From the NCBI RefSeq assembly GCF_000430845.1, contig NZ_AUMU01000001.1, positions 372,001 to 436,000 of the forward strand: 64,000 nt of DNA. Direction: 5' to 3'. Below are positions 1 to 8,205 of the stretch, one piece after another. Below the pieces are notes generated by a model. The model was not told where the DNA came from. It ran no database searches and was given only the letters and a program-made list of their open reading frames with translations. The number at the start of each line of letters is the position of its first letter. The first letter of the stretch is position 1. The translations under genes were made by a program, and so were the position numbers. Source of the stretch: Chryseobacterium gregarium DSM 19109 (lineage in GTDB: Bacteria; Bacteroidota; Bacteroidia; Flavobacteriales; Weeksellaceae).

Positions 1-88
1 AAGTAACGCCTTCTGCTATGGCAATGGTTTCATCGGTAGTCATGAGAGACTGGCTGATGTATTCGAGAAGACTTTTTTGAAATTCCAT
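1..88 (-). CDS. CinA-like (nicotinamide-nucleotide amidohydrolase) protein, 5' end only
   Basis: Only the first 29 codons are inside the window; the gene runs off the left edge. The start is the ATG read leftwards from 88. The visible peptide ends in DETIAIAEGVT, which resembles the AES-(C/V)-T segment near the start of CinA C-terminal (PncC-type) domains that deamidate nicotinamide mononucleotide. In that family the Ser of AES is the expected nucleophile; here a Gly stands in its place, so either this is a divergent member or the match is fortuitous. Its leader carries two ACACCA repeats like the neighbouring stress genes. Confidence 0.4.
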   Translation of the reverse strand, partial: MEFQKSLLEYISQSLMTTDETIAIAEGVT

Positions 89-117
89 AATTATACTTTT
101 TGGTGTTGGTGTTATGA

Positions 118-1296
118 TTAAAACTGTGAGTTTTTCCAGGGATCCAGAACTACTTTTACACACCCGTCTTCTTTCTTGTCAAAAATCTGGTAACCTTTTG
201 AAACATCTTCCAGGGAAAGACGATGGGTAATAATATCGTCTAGTGTAACGCGTCCGCTCTGAACATGGTCCATTAACTGATCAATAATTGTATGAACGTT
301 GCACTGACCAGCTTTAATAGTAATTCCTTTATCAAAAATCTGTCCAAGTCTGAAATTATCATAATTGACCGGATAAACTCCTAAAATAGATACAATTCCG
401 CCGCGCCGTACCGCACTCATACAGGCGTCAAGAACTTTTATGGAACCCTTTTCAAAATTGATCACTGCCTTTGCCCGGTCCAGTAAATCCCGGTCCGGTT
501 CAAAACCTACGGCTTCAATACAAAGATCGGCGCCGCGGCCGTCTGTCATCTCTCTGATCTGTTCAATAACATCCTTGCCGCTTTTCCATAAGATGGTATC
601 GCAGCCTGTGAGTTTTTTAATCTGGTCCAGTCGGTACTGCTGGGTATCTACAACAATCACTTTTTTTGCGTTATGGAGGATCGCACTTTTTGCCGACATG
701 GAACCTACCGGCCCTGCTCCGAAAATAGCCACGGTTTCCCCTCCTTTCAAGTCTCCCCACATTACTCCGCTGTAGCCGGTAGGGAAAATATCAGTAAGGA
801 ATAATACCTGTTCATCGGTAAGGTTATCCGGTACTTTCCGGGGTCCGATGTGCCCGTACGGAACCCTTACATATTGTGCCTGCCCACCGTCATATCCTCC
901 GTAAAGATCGGAATAGCCGAACATGGCTCCGCCTTTTTCCGTTAAGATTCCGCCTTCGGGACCGTAATGCTCCGGATTGCTGTGCTCACATGCGGTAGGA
1001 AGATCATGCTGACAGAAAAAGCAGCTTCCGCAGGAGATTGGGAAAGGTACCACTACACGGTCACCAACTTTTAAATTGGTAATACGCTGCCCTACTTCCT
1101 CTACAATCCCCATGAACTCATGTCCCATAACCATAGGACGTGCCTGAGGGATCCCTCCCGAATACATATGAAGGTCACTCCCACAGATTGCTGTGGAAGT
1201 GACTTTCAGAATAATATCGGTTGACTCTTTAATAATGGGATCATCTACGGTATCGCATTTAATGATACCCGGTCCGTGAATGACTGCTGCTCTCAT
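118..1296 (-). CDS. Zinc-dependent alcohol/formaldehyde dehydrogenase (MDR family)
   Basis: A 392-residue medium-chain dehydrogenase/reductase that oxidises an alcohol or aldehyde adduct with NAD. Catalytic zinc ligands are Cys38 (AICGSD), His59 and Glu60 (MGHEF). The structural zinc loop has Cys89, Cys92, Cys95 and Cys103. The Rossmann motif GAGPVG lies near residue 195. The length and the long loop after the structural zinc (NPEHYGPEGG) fit the glutathione-independent formaldehyde dehydrogenase-like branch. It sits between a CinA-like gene and catalase, which suggests a role in aldehyde or oxidative stress. The exact substrate cannot be read from sequence. Confidence 0.85.
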   Translation of the reverse strand: MRAAVIHGPGIIKCDTVDDPIIKESTDIILKVTSTAICGSDLHMYSGGIPQARPMVMGHEFMGIVEEVGQRITNLKVGDRVVVPFPISCGSCFFCQHDLPTACEHSNPEHYGPEGGILTEKGGAMFGYSDLYGGYDGGQAQYVRVPYGHIGPRKVPDNLTDEQVLFLTDIFPTGYSGVMWGDLKGGETVAIFGAGPVGSMSAKSAILHNAKKVIVVDTQQYRLDQIKKLTGCDTILWKSGKDVIEQIREMTDGRGADLCIEAVGFEPDRDLLDRAKAVINFEKGSIKVLDACMSAVRRGGIVSILGVYPVNYDNFRLGQIFDKGITIKAGQCNVHTIIDQLMDHVQSGRVTLDDIITHRLSLEDVSKGYQIFDKKEDGCVKVVLDPWKNSQF

Positions 1297-1342
1297 AATT
1301 ATAATATTTAGTGTGGTGTGATGGGTGTAATTTTATTTATTG

Positions 1343-3484
1343 TTAATCCTGAGCATTACGCTCTAATTCAAGATCCCAGACTCTGTGGTTGGCAATAGCC
1401 TGGATAAACTTGGCGGCTGTATCTTTGTCTTCTGCGGTAATAATAGCAGGGTCGATGTGTTTTTTTGCGCCGACATTGCTGTTTATATAAAGAGGTTCGG
1501 TGCCTTCTCCGAAATTAATTGCCTTACAGTGCTTATAAGCTTCATTAATGAAATTCAATACCAGATGTTTGTTTTCCGGTGTTAAAAGCTCCTTGGTAGA
1601 ATCTTCCCCGGCACTGATATACAGGGCATCAAAGCAGACACTGGCAATGCTTGTCAGGGAATGTTTTGGGATTAAAGAAGAACCTTCATTTAGCTTAACG
1701 GGTGCCAGACTTGGACCGATAATTTCAACGACTGCATTTTCTGCCTCCAGCTCTGTTTTCAGTGCATCGATGGCTGATGCATCAGCACCGTTGGCTGTAA
1801 TAAATCCGATCTTTCTTCCCACAATGGAATCTTTAACCGTATTCTTCATGCTTAACGCTTCAGAAGACTTGGTTTCCGGTTCTCTTTCCTCACTCTGAAG
1901 AGTTAAAGGATCAATGTCTGCCGGTAAACTTTGATTCGGGAGATCGAGTTCTTTTACTTCAACCCCTACTTTCTTAGCCACTTTTGCCGCCAATGCTTTA
2001 TCAATAAATGCCAGCTGGCTTACCGTTCTTTCTCTCACGGCAGGAATGGTCACTTTTGACAATTCGAAGATCAGTGCATTCTGAAGATGCAGTTTCTCCG
2101 GTGCCGACTGGCTGTTGTAAAATAATTTTGCCTGAGAATAATGGTCTACGAAACTTTTACTTCTTTCTCTTATTTTCGTGCCCGAAACTCTTGCTTCCTG
2201 CGTGGCATATCCACCTTCTTTCATCATCGACTGGAAAGGACATCCGCCACCGATTGAATTCGGCTCATAGCTTACTTTTCCTTTATCGATCTGCTGTCTC
2301 ATAAGGCCGTCTCTCTGGTTATTGTGTACAGTGTTTACCGATCTGTTGATTGGAATTTCATGGAAATTGGGTCCGCCCAGTCTAAGCAGCTGCGTATCCG
2401 TATAAGAAAACAACCTTCCCTGAAGCAACGGATCATTGGTAAAGTCGATTCCAGGAACGACGTGTCCGGGATGGAATGCAATCTGTTCGGTTTCTGCAAA
2501 AAAGTTTTCCGGGTTTCTGTTGAGTGTGAGTGTCCCGATAAGCTCTACAGGAACTAATTCTTCAGGAACTAATTTAGTGGGATCGAGAAGATCAAAATCA
2601 AATTTATGTTCATCTTCTTCAGGAATCAGCTGAACTCCGAAATCCCATTCTGGGAATAATCCGTTTTCAATGGATTCCCAGAGGTCTCTTTTATGAAAGT
2701 CAGGATCAACTCCTGAAATTCTCTGCGCCTCATCCCAGGCTACAGAATGTACACCTAATTTCGGTTTGAAATGGAATTTTACAAAATGAACTTTTCCTTC
2801 ATCATTGACAAATTTGAAAGAATGGACTCCGAATCCTTCAATCATCCGGTAACTTCTCGGGATTGATCTGTCGCTCATCAGCCACATGATCATGTGCATA
2901 CTTTCCGGCATCAGGGAAATAAAATCCCAGAAAGTATCATGGGCAGACTGTGCCTGCGGAATTTCATTGTGGGGTTCAGGCTTTACGGCATGGACAAGGT
3001 CCGGGAATTTGATGGCATCCTGAATGAAAAAGACCGGGATGTTATTGGCAACAAGGTCATAATTTCCTTCATCGGTATAAAATTTTACGGCAAATCCCCT
3101 GACGTCCCTGGCCAGATCCGTACTTCCCCTGTTTCCTGCTACGGTAGAAAACCTTACAAATACCGGAGTTTCTTTCCCTTCTTCAGCTAAAAATTTTGCC
3201 TTTGTATACTTTGCCAGGCTTTTATTAAGTTTAAAAACCCCGTGAGCGCCAGAACCTCTTGCGTGGACTACCCTTTCCGGTATTCTTTCGTGGTCGAAAT
3301 GCGTAATTTTCTCCCGAAGGATAAAGTCTTCCAATAACGTAGGACCTCTGTCGCCCGCTTTCAGGGAATCCTGATCATTGTTGATCTTCAGGCCCTGATT
3401 GGTGGTCATTTTTTCCTGATTATTCGATGTTTTGTAAGCGTCAAGCTGGTCCAGCTTGTCATTGGTCGGTTGGTTGTCTTTCAT
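1343..3484 (-). CDS. katE: Large-subunit (clade 2, HPII-type) catalase
   Basis: A 713-residue monofunctional haem catalase that dismutates hydrogen peroxide in the cytoplasm. Active-site His74 (RVVHARGSGAHG) and Asn147 (DLVANN) are present, and the haem-ligand Tyr361 lies in GRLFSYTDTQ. After the catalase core a C-terminal flavodoxin/DJ-1-like domain begins near residue 560 (GRKIGFITANG), which is the hallmark of the large-subunit clade and explains the length. The N-terminal 45 residues are polar and probably disordered. A perfect 14-bp palindrome lies 35 bp upstream of the ATG, and the leader has the ACACCA element of this gene block. Confidence 0.95.
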   Translation of the reverse strand: MKDNQPTNDKLDQLDAYKTSNNQEKMTTNQGLKINNDQDSLKAGDRGPTLLEDFILREKITHFDHERIPERVVHARGSGAHGVFKLNKSLAKYTKAKFLAEEGKETPVFVRFSTVAGNRGSTDLARDVRGFAVKFYTDEGNYDLVANNIPVFFIQDAIKFPDLVHAVKPEPHNEIPQAQSAHDTFWDFISLMPESMHMIMWLMSDRSIPRSYRMIEGFGVHSFKFVNDEGKVHFVKFHFKPKLGVHSVAWDEAQRISGVDPDFHKRDLWESIENGLFPEWDFGVQLIPEEDEHKFDFDLLDPTKLVPEELVPVELIGTLTLNRNPENFFAETEQIAFHPGHVVPGIDFTNDPLLQGRLFSYTDTQLLRLGGPNFHEIPINRSVNTVHNNQRDGLMRQQIDKGKVSYEPNSIGGGCPFQSMMKEGGYATQEARVSGTKIRERSKSFVDHYSQAKLFYNSQSAPEKLHLQNALIFELSKVTIPAVRERTVSQLAFIDKALAAKVAKKVGVEVKELDLPNQSLPADIDPLTLQSEEREPETKSSEALSMKNTVKDSIVGRKIGFITANGADASAIDALKTELEAENAVVEIIGPSLAPVKLNEGSSLIPKHSLTSIASVCFDALYISAGEDSTKELLTPENKHLVLNFINEAYKHCKAINFGEGTEPLYINSNVGAKKHIDPAIITAEDKDTAAKFIQAIANHRVWDLELERNAQD

Positions 3485-3518
3485 AATTCTGAATATTTTT
3501 AATGGTGTGCTTTTGTTA

Positions 3519-3532
3519 AGAACTTAAGTTCT
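3519..3532. promoter_or_regulatory. Perfect 14-bp palindrome upstream of katE
   Basis: AGAACTTAAGTTCT reads the same on both strands. It ends 35 bp before the catalase ATG, close to where promoter or operator contacts would fall. The binding factor is unknown. It may simply be a transcription factor site of the local Crp regulator or a peroxide sensor. Confidence 0.4.
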
Positions 3533-3571
3533 AATCGGTTTACTGTTTTCCAGTATGTATTTTATTTAAAT

Positions 3572-3600
3572 GGGCCCCTATAGATCACCTCTACAGGCCC
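3572..3600 (-). terminator. Possible terminator after the DUF892 gene
   Basis: GGGCC and GGCCC arms with further weaker pairing enclose a short loop just after the DUF892 stop codon. The following T tract is weak, so this is only a tentative call. Confidence 0.35.
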
Positions 3601-3615
3601 TGATTTTATCAAAGA

Positions 3616-4245
3616 TTAATCTTCCTGGTAAGCATCAAAATTGATGACGGTTTCAGCAATTTCCGTAAGATGATAATCCGTATCTTCCTCTTCTTTCAAG
3701 GTTGTTTTAAGTAAATCTGCAGCTTTGTCATGTCCCATGGTAGTGGCAAGCTGGGCCAGTCCGCCATACGTAGCGATTTCGTAGTGTTCAACTTTCTGTG
3801 CGGCAAGGATGAGCGCAGCATCGCGGGTCATGGAGCCTTCTTGTGTGGACTTGATCATTTCCTGACCATCTTCAATAATCCCTTTCACGGCTTTGCATTC
3901 TTTTTTCTCCGGCGCCTCATCAATCAGTTTAAAAATATTTTCTAAACGGCTTACCTGCTTTCGGGTCTGAGTCTGATGGTCTTCAAAGGCTTTTTTCAGC
4001 TGATCTGTTGTAGCAGCCTTCTGCATTTCCCCTAATGCTTCAATAACGGCATGTTCTGCAAAATAAATATCTTTAAGGACAGAAACGAAAAGCTTATGAA
4101 GCGGAGCGCTTTGCATGTCGTTTCCGTTCACTTGTGCATTATCTACTGATGTTGTATTCTTTTCTGACGAAGACAATGCAGTGCCCTCAGTATCCGTTAT
4201 TTCAATGCCTTTGCTCTCTTTGTTGTCTGATATTATATTGGCCAT
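3616..4245 (-). CDS. DUF892 (YciE/YciF-type) ferritin-like protein
   Basis: A 209-residue all-helical protein. Residues from about 45 on match the DUF892 ferritin-like fold: LHKLFVSVLKDIYFAEHAV, then EDHQTQTRKQVSRLENIF and a final helix ending in EEEDTDYHLTEIAE. The repeated Glu and His residues are suited to a di-iron site. The first 45 residues are polar, Ser/Thr/Asn-rich and probably disordered, longer than in the enterobacterial proteins. Family members are stress-induced and of uncertain function. The position directly upstream of catalase fits a peroxide or stationary-phase role. The leader contains ACACCAC and CACACC. Confidence 0.85.
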   Translation of the reverse strand: MANIISDNKESKGIEITDTEGTALSSSEKNTTSVDNAQVNGNDMQSAPLHKLFVSVLKDIYFAEHAVIEALGEMQKAATTDQLKKAFEDHQTQTRKQVSRLENIFKLIDEAPEKKECKAVKGIIEDGQEMIKSTQEGSMTRDAALILAAQKVEHYEIATYGGLAQLATTMGHDKAADLLKTTLKEEEDTDYHLTEIAETVINFDAYQED

Positions 4246-4488
4246 AGGTGTGGAAGTGGTGTTTTTGATTTTAAACGTTATTTTTATATTAATATATAGT
4301 GATGTATACTATTTCCAGCCGTAACTAATAATAGACAGCAATAATTTTGTTTAGTTAAAAAAAATGAGTACAAACGATAAACGTTTTAACGTTCCCCGAA
4401 CTGAGGCTTAAGAATATGGATGGATTATTTACTCAAATTTACATGATAAAATTTCCTATTACTATGATTGTAATCATATTGATAGATA

Positions 4489-5103
4489 TTAATAATAAAC
4501 TTTTCTGTTTTGAATGACCAATTTCTGCTGTTCTTCCATCTTTTTCAGCGTCCTGATTACTGTTTCAACCCGCAATCCTGTAAGATTGGCCAACTGTTGC
4601 CGGGTAAGCTCCACATGAAATGAGTGATCACAGTCTCCGTTATGGTAGCTTTTTAAATAATCCAACAATCCTTCCAAGCGTAGCGCAGGATTCTGGGAAG
4701 ACATATTCTGCAGCATGATTGCTTTAAAATACAGCCTTTGGGAAAGACAGGCATTCATCTTTAGAGAAATTTTTGGATTCTGCTCCAAAAGCTCTAAAAA
4801 ACCGTTCTTGGGAAGCCTGATGATATCCGACGGGATAAGGCAGATAGCATTCATAACATGAAAATCTTCCAGAAAAATCATCGATTCACCAAAACTCTGA
4901 TTTTCACCCAGAATATTATGGATGAACTCTTTTCCTGCATCATCGTAATGATTCTGCTTGACTTTTCCTTTTATGATCTGGTAATAGTAGGCTGCGTGGT
5001 CGCCCTGACGGTAAATTATATCTCCTGGTTTATAACATCGGTCCTCTCCTCCGTACGAATACAGAAATTCAGGATCAATATTCATACAGCTTATAATTTT
5101 CAT
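4489..5103 (-). CDS. Crp/Fnr-family transcriptional regulator
   Basis: A 204-residue regulator. The N-terminal half is a cyclic-nucleotide-binding-type beta roll (KPGDIIYRQGDHAAYY, then GKVKQNHYDDAGKEF). The C-terminal Crp-type winged helix has its recognition segment at TRQQLANLTGLRVETVIRTL. The R-E-A-type cAMP pocket is not intact, so another ligand or none is likely. It lies upstream of, and in the same orientation as, the DUF892, catalase and dehydrogenase genes, so it may control them. A decayed relative lies immediately upstream at 5165-5405. Confidence 0.88.
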   Translation of the reverse strand: MKIISCMNIDPEFLYSYGGEDRCYKPGDIIYRQGDHAAYYYQIIKGKVKQNHYDDAGKEFIHNILGENQSFGESMIFLEDFHVMNAICLIPSDIIRLPKNGFLELLEQNPKISLKMNACLSQRLYFKAIMLQNMSSQNPALRLEGLLDYLKSYHNGDCDHSFHVELTRQQLANLTGLRVETVIRTLKKMEEQQKLVIQNRKVYY

Positions 5104-5164
5104 AGGTATTTATAAAACTTTAAGATTTAGTATACAATACACTGATATAAAATCTTACGGTTTT

Positions 5165-5405
5165 TTATTGTACTTTTTATTTCTTTCCATTATTTAACAA
5201 CTCTGACAACTGTTTATAAACATACTGTTATAAGACTGCCTGCTTGCTGTCTCATTAACGGTATTCTGAAAGAATAGGAAAACTGCTCATGCTGAAAGTT
5301 TTTTAAATAATCCACCAATACCTTAAGCTCCGCAGTCAGATCTTATAATGACAAGTTTTGTGCCATTATGATCTTAACATTCAGTCTTTGTGCCGGCAAT
5401 TGTCT
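5165..5405 (-). pseudogene. Decayed Crp/Fnr paralogue (C-terminal part)
   Basis: Read on the minus strand, one frame aligns without gaps to the C-terminal half of the regulator at 4489-5103. LPAQRLNVKIIMAQNLSL matches LSQRLYFKAIMLQNMSS, LVDYLKNFQHEQFSYSF matches LLDYLKSYHNGDCDHSF, RQQ is kept, and TVVRVVK matches TVIRTLK. Two in-frame TAA stops interrupt it, one after NLSL and one before TVVR. No convincing N-terminal half is found upstream to 5587. It looks like a tandem duplicate that has lost function. Confidence 0.75.
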
Positions 5406-5587
5406 GTATTCAGAAAAATTTCCGGATAAAGCCACAGCAAATCAACAAAATAATCCCCGTCACTTCTGATAAAAACGGATTTACAGTATAATGAATCAAG
5501 ACAGACCGGAAGTCTGCCTTAATGTAACCGGAAAAAATAGAAATAAGAAGCTAAAAATGATTCAGGCCTCTGTAACCTCCGAATTTA
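5406..5587. other. Non-coding spacer upstream of the Crp remnant
   Basis: I see no gene, clear terminator or promoter here. The region may contain the eroded N-terminal half of the Crp remnant, but no alignment can be defended. Confidence 0.4.
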
Positions 5588-6184
5588 CTATTTGCTGTCC
5601 GGAACAAAGTTCTTCCTGGCAAGCTCTTTCCGTACACGGCTCAGGCTTTCAGGGGTAATGCCAAGATAGGAAGCGATCATCCATTGGGGAACTCTCAACA
5701 GGAGATCAGGATACATCCTGATGAACTTCATATACCGTTCTTCCGCTGTTTCGCCCAATAAGGAATTGATCCTGTCCTGAAGGCTGCGGATATGCTTCTG
5801 AATTAAAATATCGCTTTTTTCAAGGCTGTCCGGAAATTCACCGACAATTTTATTGATGAAATCAGGATGTAACAAAAGTACTTCAGAGTCTTCCACCGCC
5901 TCGATATAATACAGCGATTTTTCGTTGAAATAAAGACTGCTCCGGTCTGAAATCAGCCAGCTTTCAGGGGCAAACTGAATGATATGTTCCTTACCGTTCT
6001 TATCGATAGAATACATTTTAAGCAGCCCTTTTTCCACAAAATAAATATACCTGCAGATTTCACCATACTGTAAAAGAAACTGATTCTTCTGAATCTTTTT
6101 CGTTTCATACTGCAGCGTGCACATATTCACCTTTTCTACAGGAACATTAAGGACTTTCGATAAATAATTGGTAATATTTTTCAT
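5588..6184 (-). CDS. Crp/Fnr-family transcriptional regulator, last gene of a bacillithiol-linked operon
   Basis: A 198-residue regulator with a cyclic-nucleotide-binding-type fold (KIQKNQFLLQYGEICRYIYF, GLLKMYSIDKNGKEHI) and a short C-terminal HTH (QWMIASYLGITPESLSRVRK). It belongs to the compact type common in Bacteroidetes that ends soon after the recognition helix. Its ATG overlaps the TGA of the YtxJ-like gene in an ATGA, so it is translationally coupled to four upstream genes. Feedback on that operon, perhaps through redox state, is a reasonable guess but not shown. Confidence 0.88.
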   Translation of the reverse strand: MKNITNYLSKVLNVPVEKVNMCTLQYETKKIQKNQFLLQYGEICRYIYFVEKGLLKMYSIDKNGKEHIIQFAPESWLISDRSSLYFNEKSLYYIEAVEDSEVLLLHPDFINKIVGEFPDSLEKSDILIQKHIRSLQDRINSLLGETAEERYMKFIRMYPDLLLRVPQWMIASYLGITPESLSRVRKELARKNFVPDSK

Positions 6185-6561
6185 TCTGTAATCTGATCTG
6201 CCGATATATGCTGATGTGAAGCGTTACTGATTACTTTTCCATTTTCGATAACCAGAAACTGCGGGCTTTCGTGTCTTACCTCAAGATCTGCTGCAATCTT
6301 ATTGGAAACTGCTCTGTGGGCCAACAGATCCAGAAAATACAAATCCGGCTTCTGATCCAGACTGTTGATTTCCTTTTCAAAATTCTTCAGTACCGTTTTG
6401 CTGATAAAACAGCTTGTGGAATGTTTAAATATCCCGATTTTATGGTGAAAGGAATCTTCAATCGCTTTTTTAAGGTCTTTTTCACTTCCGATGGATTTCC
6501 AGATCGTAGATTTATCCGAACTGTCCTCTTTTCCGCTAAAAATTTTATCAAAAAAACTCAT
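6181..6561 (-). CDS. ytxJ: Bacillithiol system redox-active protein, YtxJ-like
   Basis: A 126-residue thioredoxin-fold protein. The segment FKHSTSCFISK holds the single Cys51 followed by Ser54, the monothiol C-x-x-S arrangement of YtxJ. A cis-Pro region follows (HESPQFLVIENGKVI, near residues 98-112). Members are thought to act as bacilliredoxins that remove bacillithiol from proteins. The gene overlaps its neighbours by 4 bp on both sides, as part of a five-gene operon with a BstA-like gene. The assignment rests on the active-site motif and context. Confidence 0.82.
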   Translation of the reverse strand: MSFFDKIFSGKEDSSDKSTIWKSIGSEKDLKKAIEDSFHHKIGIFKHSTSCFISKTVLKNFEKEINSLDQKPDLYFLDLLAHRAVSNKIAADLEVRHESPQFLVIENGKVISNASHQHISADQITE

Positions 6562-7016
6562 ACATGAAATTGTTTTAAGTGATGGTCCAGGTGTTTATAT
6601 TCCAGAAAACCCCAGTCTTTCTCTTTCATTCTTCCGAAAAGCACATGCCTGTCAGGTAAATCATTATTCCGGAAGCAGACCCTGTACTCGTCCAGCATTT
6701 TAAGAAGATTTTCTTTTTCTTCATAAAAATCACATTCAAAATTAATAATAAGTTTCCGAAAAGTAGGCATGTTTCTGGGAATTCCGTTGTTAAAAACCTG
6801 CATTTCCATTTTTGTAAGGATGCCTATTGTCTCAAACAGTACATTAACCGGCGGAAGTTCGATTTTTTTCAAAGGAACCTGGAGTACGAAGCTGCAGTGC
6901 CTCATCATCTGACATACCTCCATTTTCCCCCATTTCCTTGATGAGCTTTCAGATAACAGATTGATCCTTCCAATGATTTCCTCAAAATGCGTTGGATTGT
7001 GGAGACTTTTTTTCAC
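6558..7016 (-). CDS. DUF1569 (DinB-like four-helix) protein
   Basis: A 152-residue helical protein matching DUF1569. It has an N-terminal KWGKMEVCQMMRHCSFVLQ and a C-terminal WGFLEYKHLDHHLKQF. The paired His residues resemble the metal site of DinB/YfiT proteins, although the family function is not known. The start codon is GTG, overlapping the TGA of the upstream BstA-like gene as GTGA; the stop overlaps the ytxJ start as ATGA. This arrangement suggests coupled translation and a shared role with thiol chemistry. Confidence 0.8.
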   Translation of the reverse strand: MKKSLHNPTHFEEIIGRINLLSESSSRKWGKMEVCQMMRHCSFVLQVPLKKIELPPVNVLFETIGILTKMEMQVFNNGIPRNMPTFRKLIINFECDFYEEKENLLKMLDEYRVCFRNNDLPDRHVLFGRMKEKDWGFLEYKHLDHHLKQFHV

Positions 7017-7549
7017 CAGCCTTTTTCTTTCTTCAGGTTCTCAATATGGGCAAAATGATGCCGGCAATGCCAGACGTAAAGTGCCAGGCAACTTCGCAGA
7101 TTATAATCCCTATCATGTTCAGGATGATGAAAAGTTCTTTCAAACTGCTTATTCGTCATTGTTTTCAGTAAGGCTGTCCATCGCTGGTGCGTTCCTTTAA
7201 GCATTCTCATGGCAGGTTTTACTGGCATATTTAAACTGTCCTGAAGTTCGGCCCATTTTGCCTCATCATAAGGCTTTATGATAGGATTATCTTCAGTAAG
7301 AGCTAATTTGAATCGCATAAAACTATTGATATGGCTGTCTGCAAGATGGTTGACCACCTGCCTTACCGTCCAGCCGCCTTCCCTGTACTGCGTATCGAGC
7401 TGCCCGTCACTGAAATCTTCAATGAGGTTTTTCAGTTTCCCCGGAAAGTCCCGGATCACTTTGATATATTCATCCAGTGTAATATCACAGATATTTTCAG
7501 GGTTTTCAAATTTCCCAATCGGGAATTTTTTATGTTCTAAATCATTCAT
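7013..7549 (-). CDS. YfiT/BstA-type bacillithiol transferase (DinB superfamily)
   Basis: A 178-residue protein. The signature GGWTVRQVVNHLADSHINSFMRFKLAL begins near residue 57 and WHCRHHFAHIENL lies near the C terminus. The spaced His residues form the metal triad of the DinB four-helix fold. YfiT/BstA proteins conjugate bacillithiol to electrophiles or act as metal-dependent hydrolases. The start ATG lies inside the end of the upstream hypothetical gene (8-bp overlap). Confidence 0.85.
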   Translation of the reverse strand: MNDLEHKKFPIGKFENPENICDITLDEYIKVIRDFPGKLKNLIEDFSDGQLDTQYREGGWTVRQVVNHLADSHINSFMRFKLALTEDNPIIKPYDEAKWAELQDSLNMPVKPAMRMLKGTHQRWTALLKTMTNKQFERTFHHPEHDRDYNLRSCLALYVWHCRHHFAHIENLKKEKGW

Positions 7550-8129
7550 TTTTAATAATTTTCGTTAATACGTCAAGTAAAATTACAGCATCCTTATCTT
7601 TCAAGTGATAAAGCATTTTATTTTTATAATTGTCTTGTTTCGAGAAAATCATAAAATGATGGCGGTATCTTCTGATATCTAAATCTTCAAATAAGATCTC
7701 CTGCCTATGAAACCTAATCCTATCATTAAAAATATCAATTCCTGCAATATTTACTTCTTTTTTATTCTTAAGATTTTCAAGATAAGCATCTGTGATATGC
7801 CCGATGAAATTTTTCCATAATTCATCGATGATGTCACAATACAGCTGATGCTTTTCATTTAATTTTCTTCCGTAAAAAAGTTTGAAATATATTTTTAATT
7901 CCTTATTTGTTTGAGTTCTGATAAAGATCTGGTATTCTCTTCCTATATAAAAACTATAACCTTTGATAAAGTGGACTCCATAGCGAATTCCAGCAATATC
8001 TTCCTTATTAATAATAGTAAAAAAATCATTAGTTCGATCTTTATTCTCAAATTTTAAAAAATTTTCGTCAATGATCAATGATCGTTTTCTGTTGTCAAAT
8101 AATCCTCGAACAATAGTAAATTCTCTCAT
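7542..8129 (-). CDS. Hypothetical protein, first gene of the bacillithiol-linked operon
   Basis: A 195-residue soluble protein that I do not recognise. There is no signal peptide or membrane segment. It looks like two similar beta-rich halves: residues about 18-80 (SLIIDENFLKFENK, IAGIRYG, EYQIFIRTQTNKELKIYF) and about 125-195 (VNIAGIDIFNDRIRF, DLDIRRYRHHFMIFSK). This pattern is reminiscent of PH-like domains, which is only a guess. It overlaps the BstA-like gene by 8 bp and has a -7 box TAAATTTG about 45 bp upstream, so it opens the operon. Confidence 0.7.
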   Translation of the reverse strand: MREFTIVRGLFDNRKRSLIIDENFLKFENKDRTNDFFTIINKEDIAGIRYGVHFIKGYSFYIGREYQIFIRTQTNKELKIYFKLFYGRKLNEKHQLYCDIIDELWKNFIGHITDAYLENLKNKKEVNIAGIDIFNDRIRFHRQEILFEDLDIRRYRHHFMIFSKQDNYKNKMLYHLKDKDAVILLDVLTKIIKNE

Positions 8130-8172
8130 GCAATACTGATGTGCCCTGTCATTTTCCGGACATTAGTTTTTA

Positions 8173-8180
8173 CAAATTTA
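8173..8180 (-). promoter_or_regulatory. Bacteroidetes -7 box for the bacillithiol-linked operon
   Basis: TAAATTTG on the minus strand fits TAnnTTTG and lies about 45 bp before the first ATG of the five-gene operon. No clear -33 TTTG is seen. Confidence 0.5.
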
Positions 8181-8205
8181 TCAAAAAATCGAGAATCTAA
8201 ATTGA

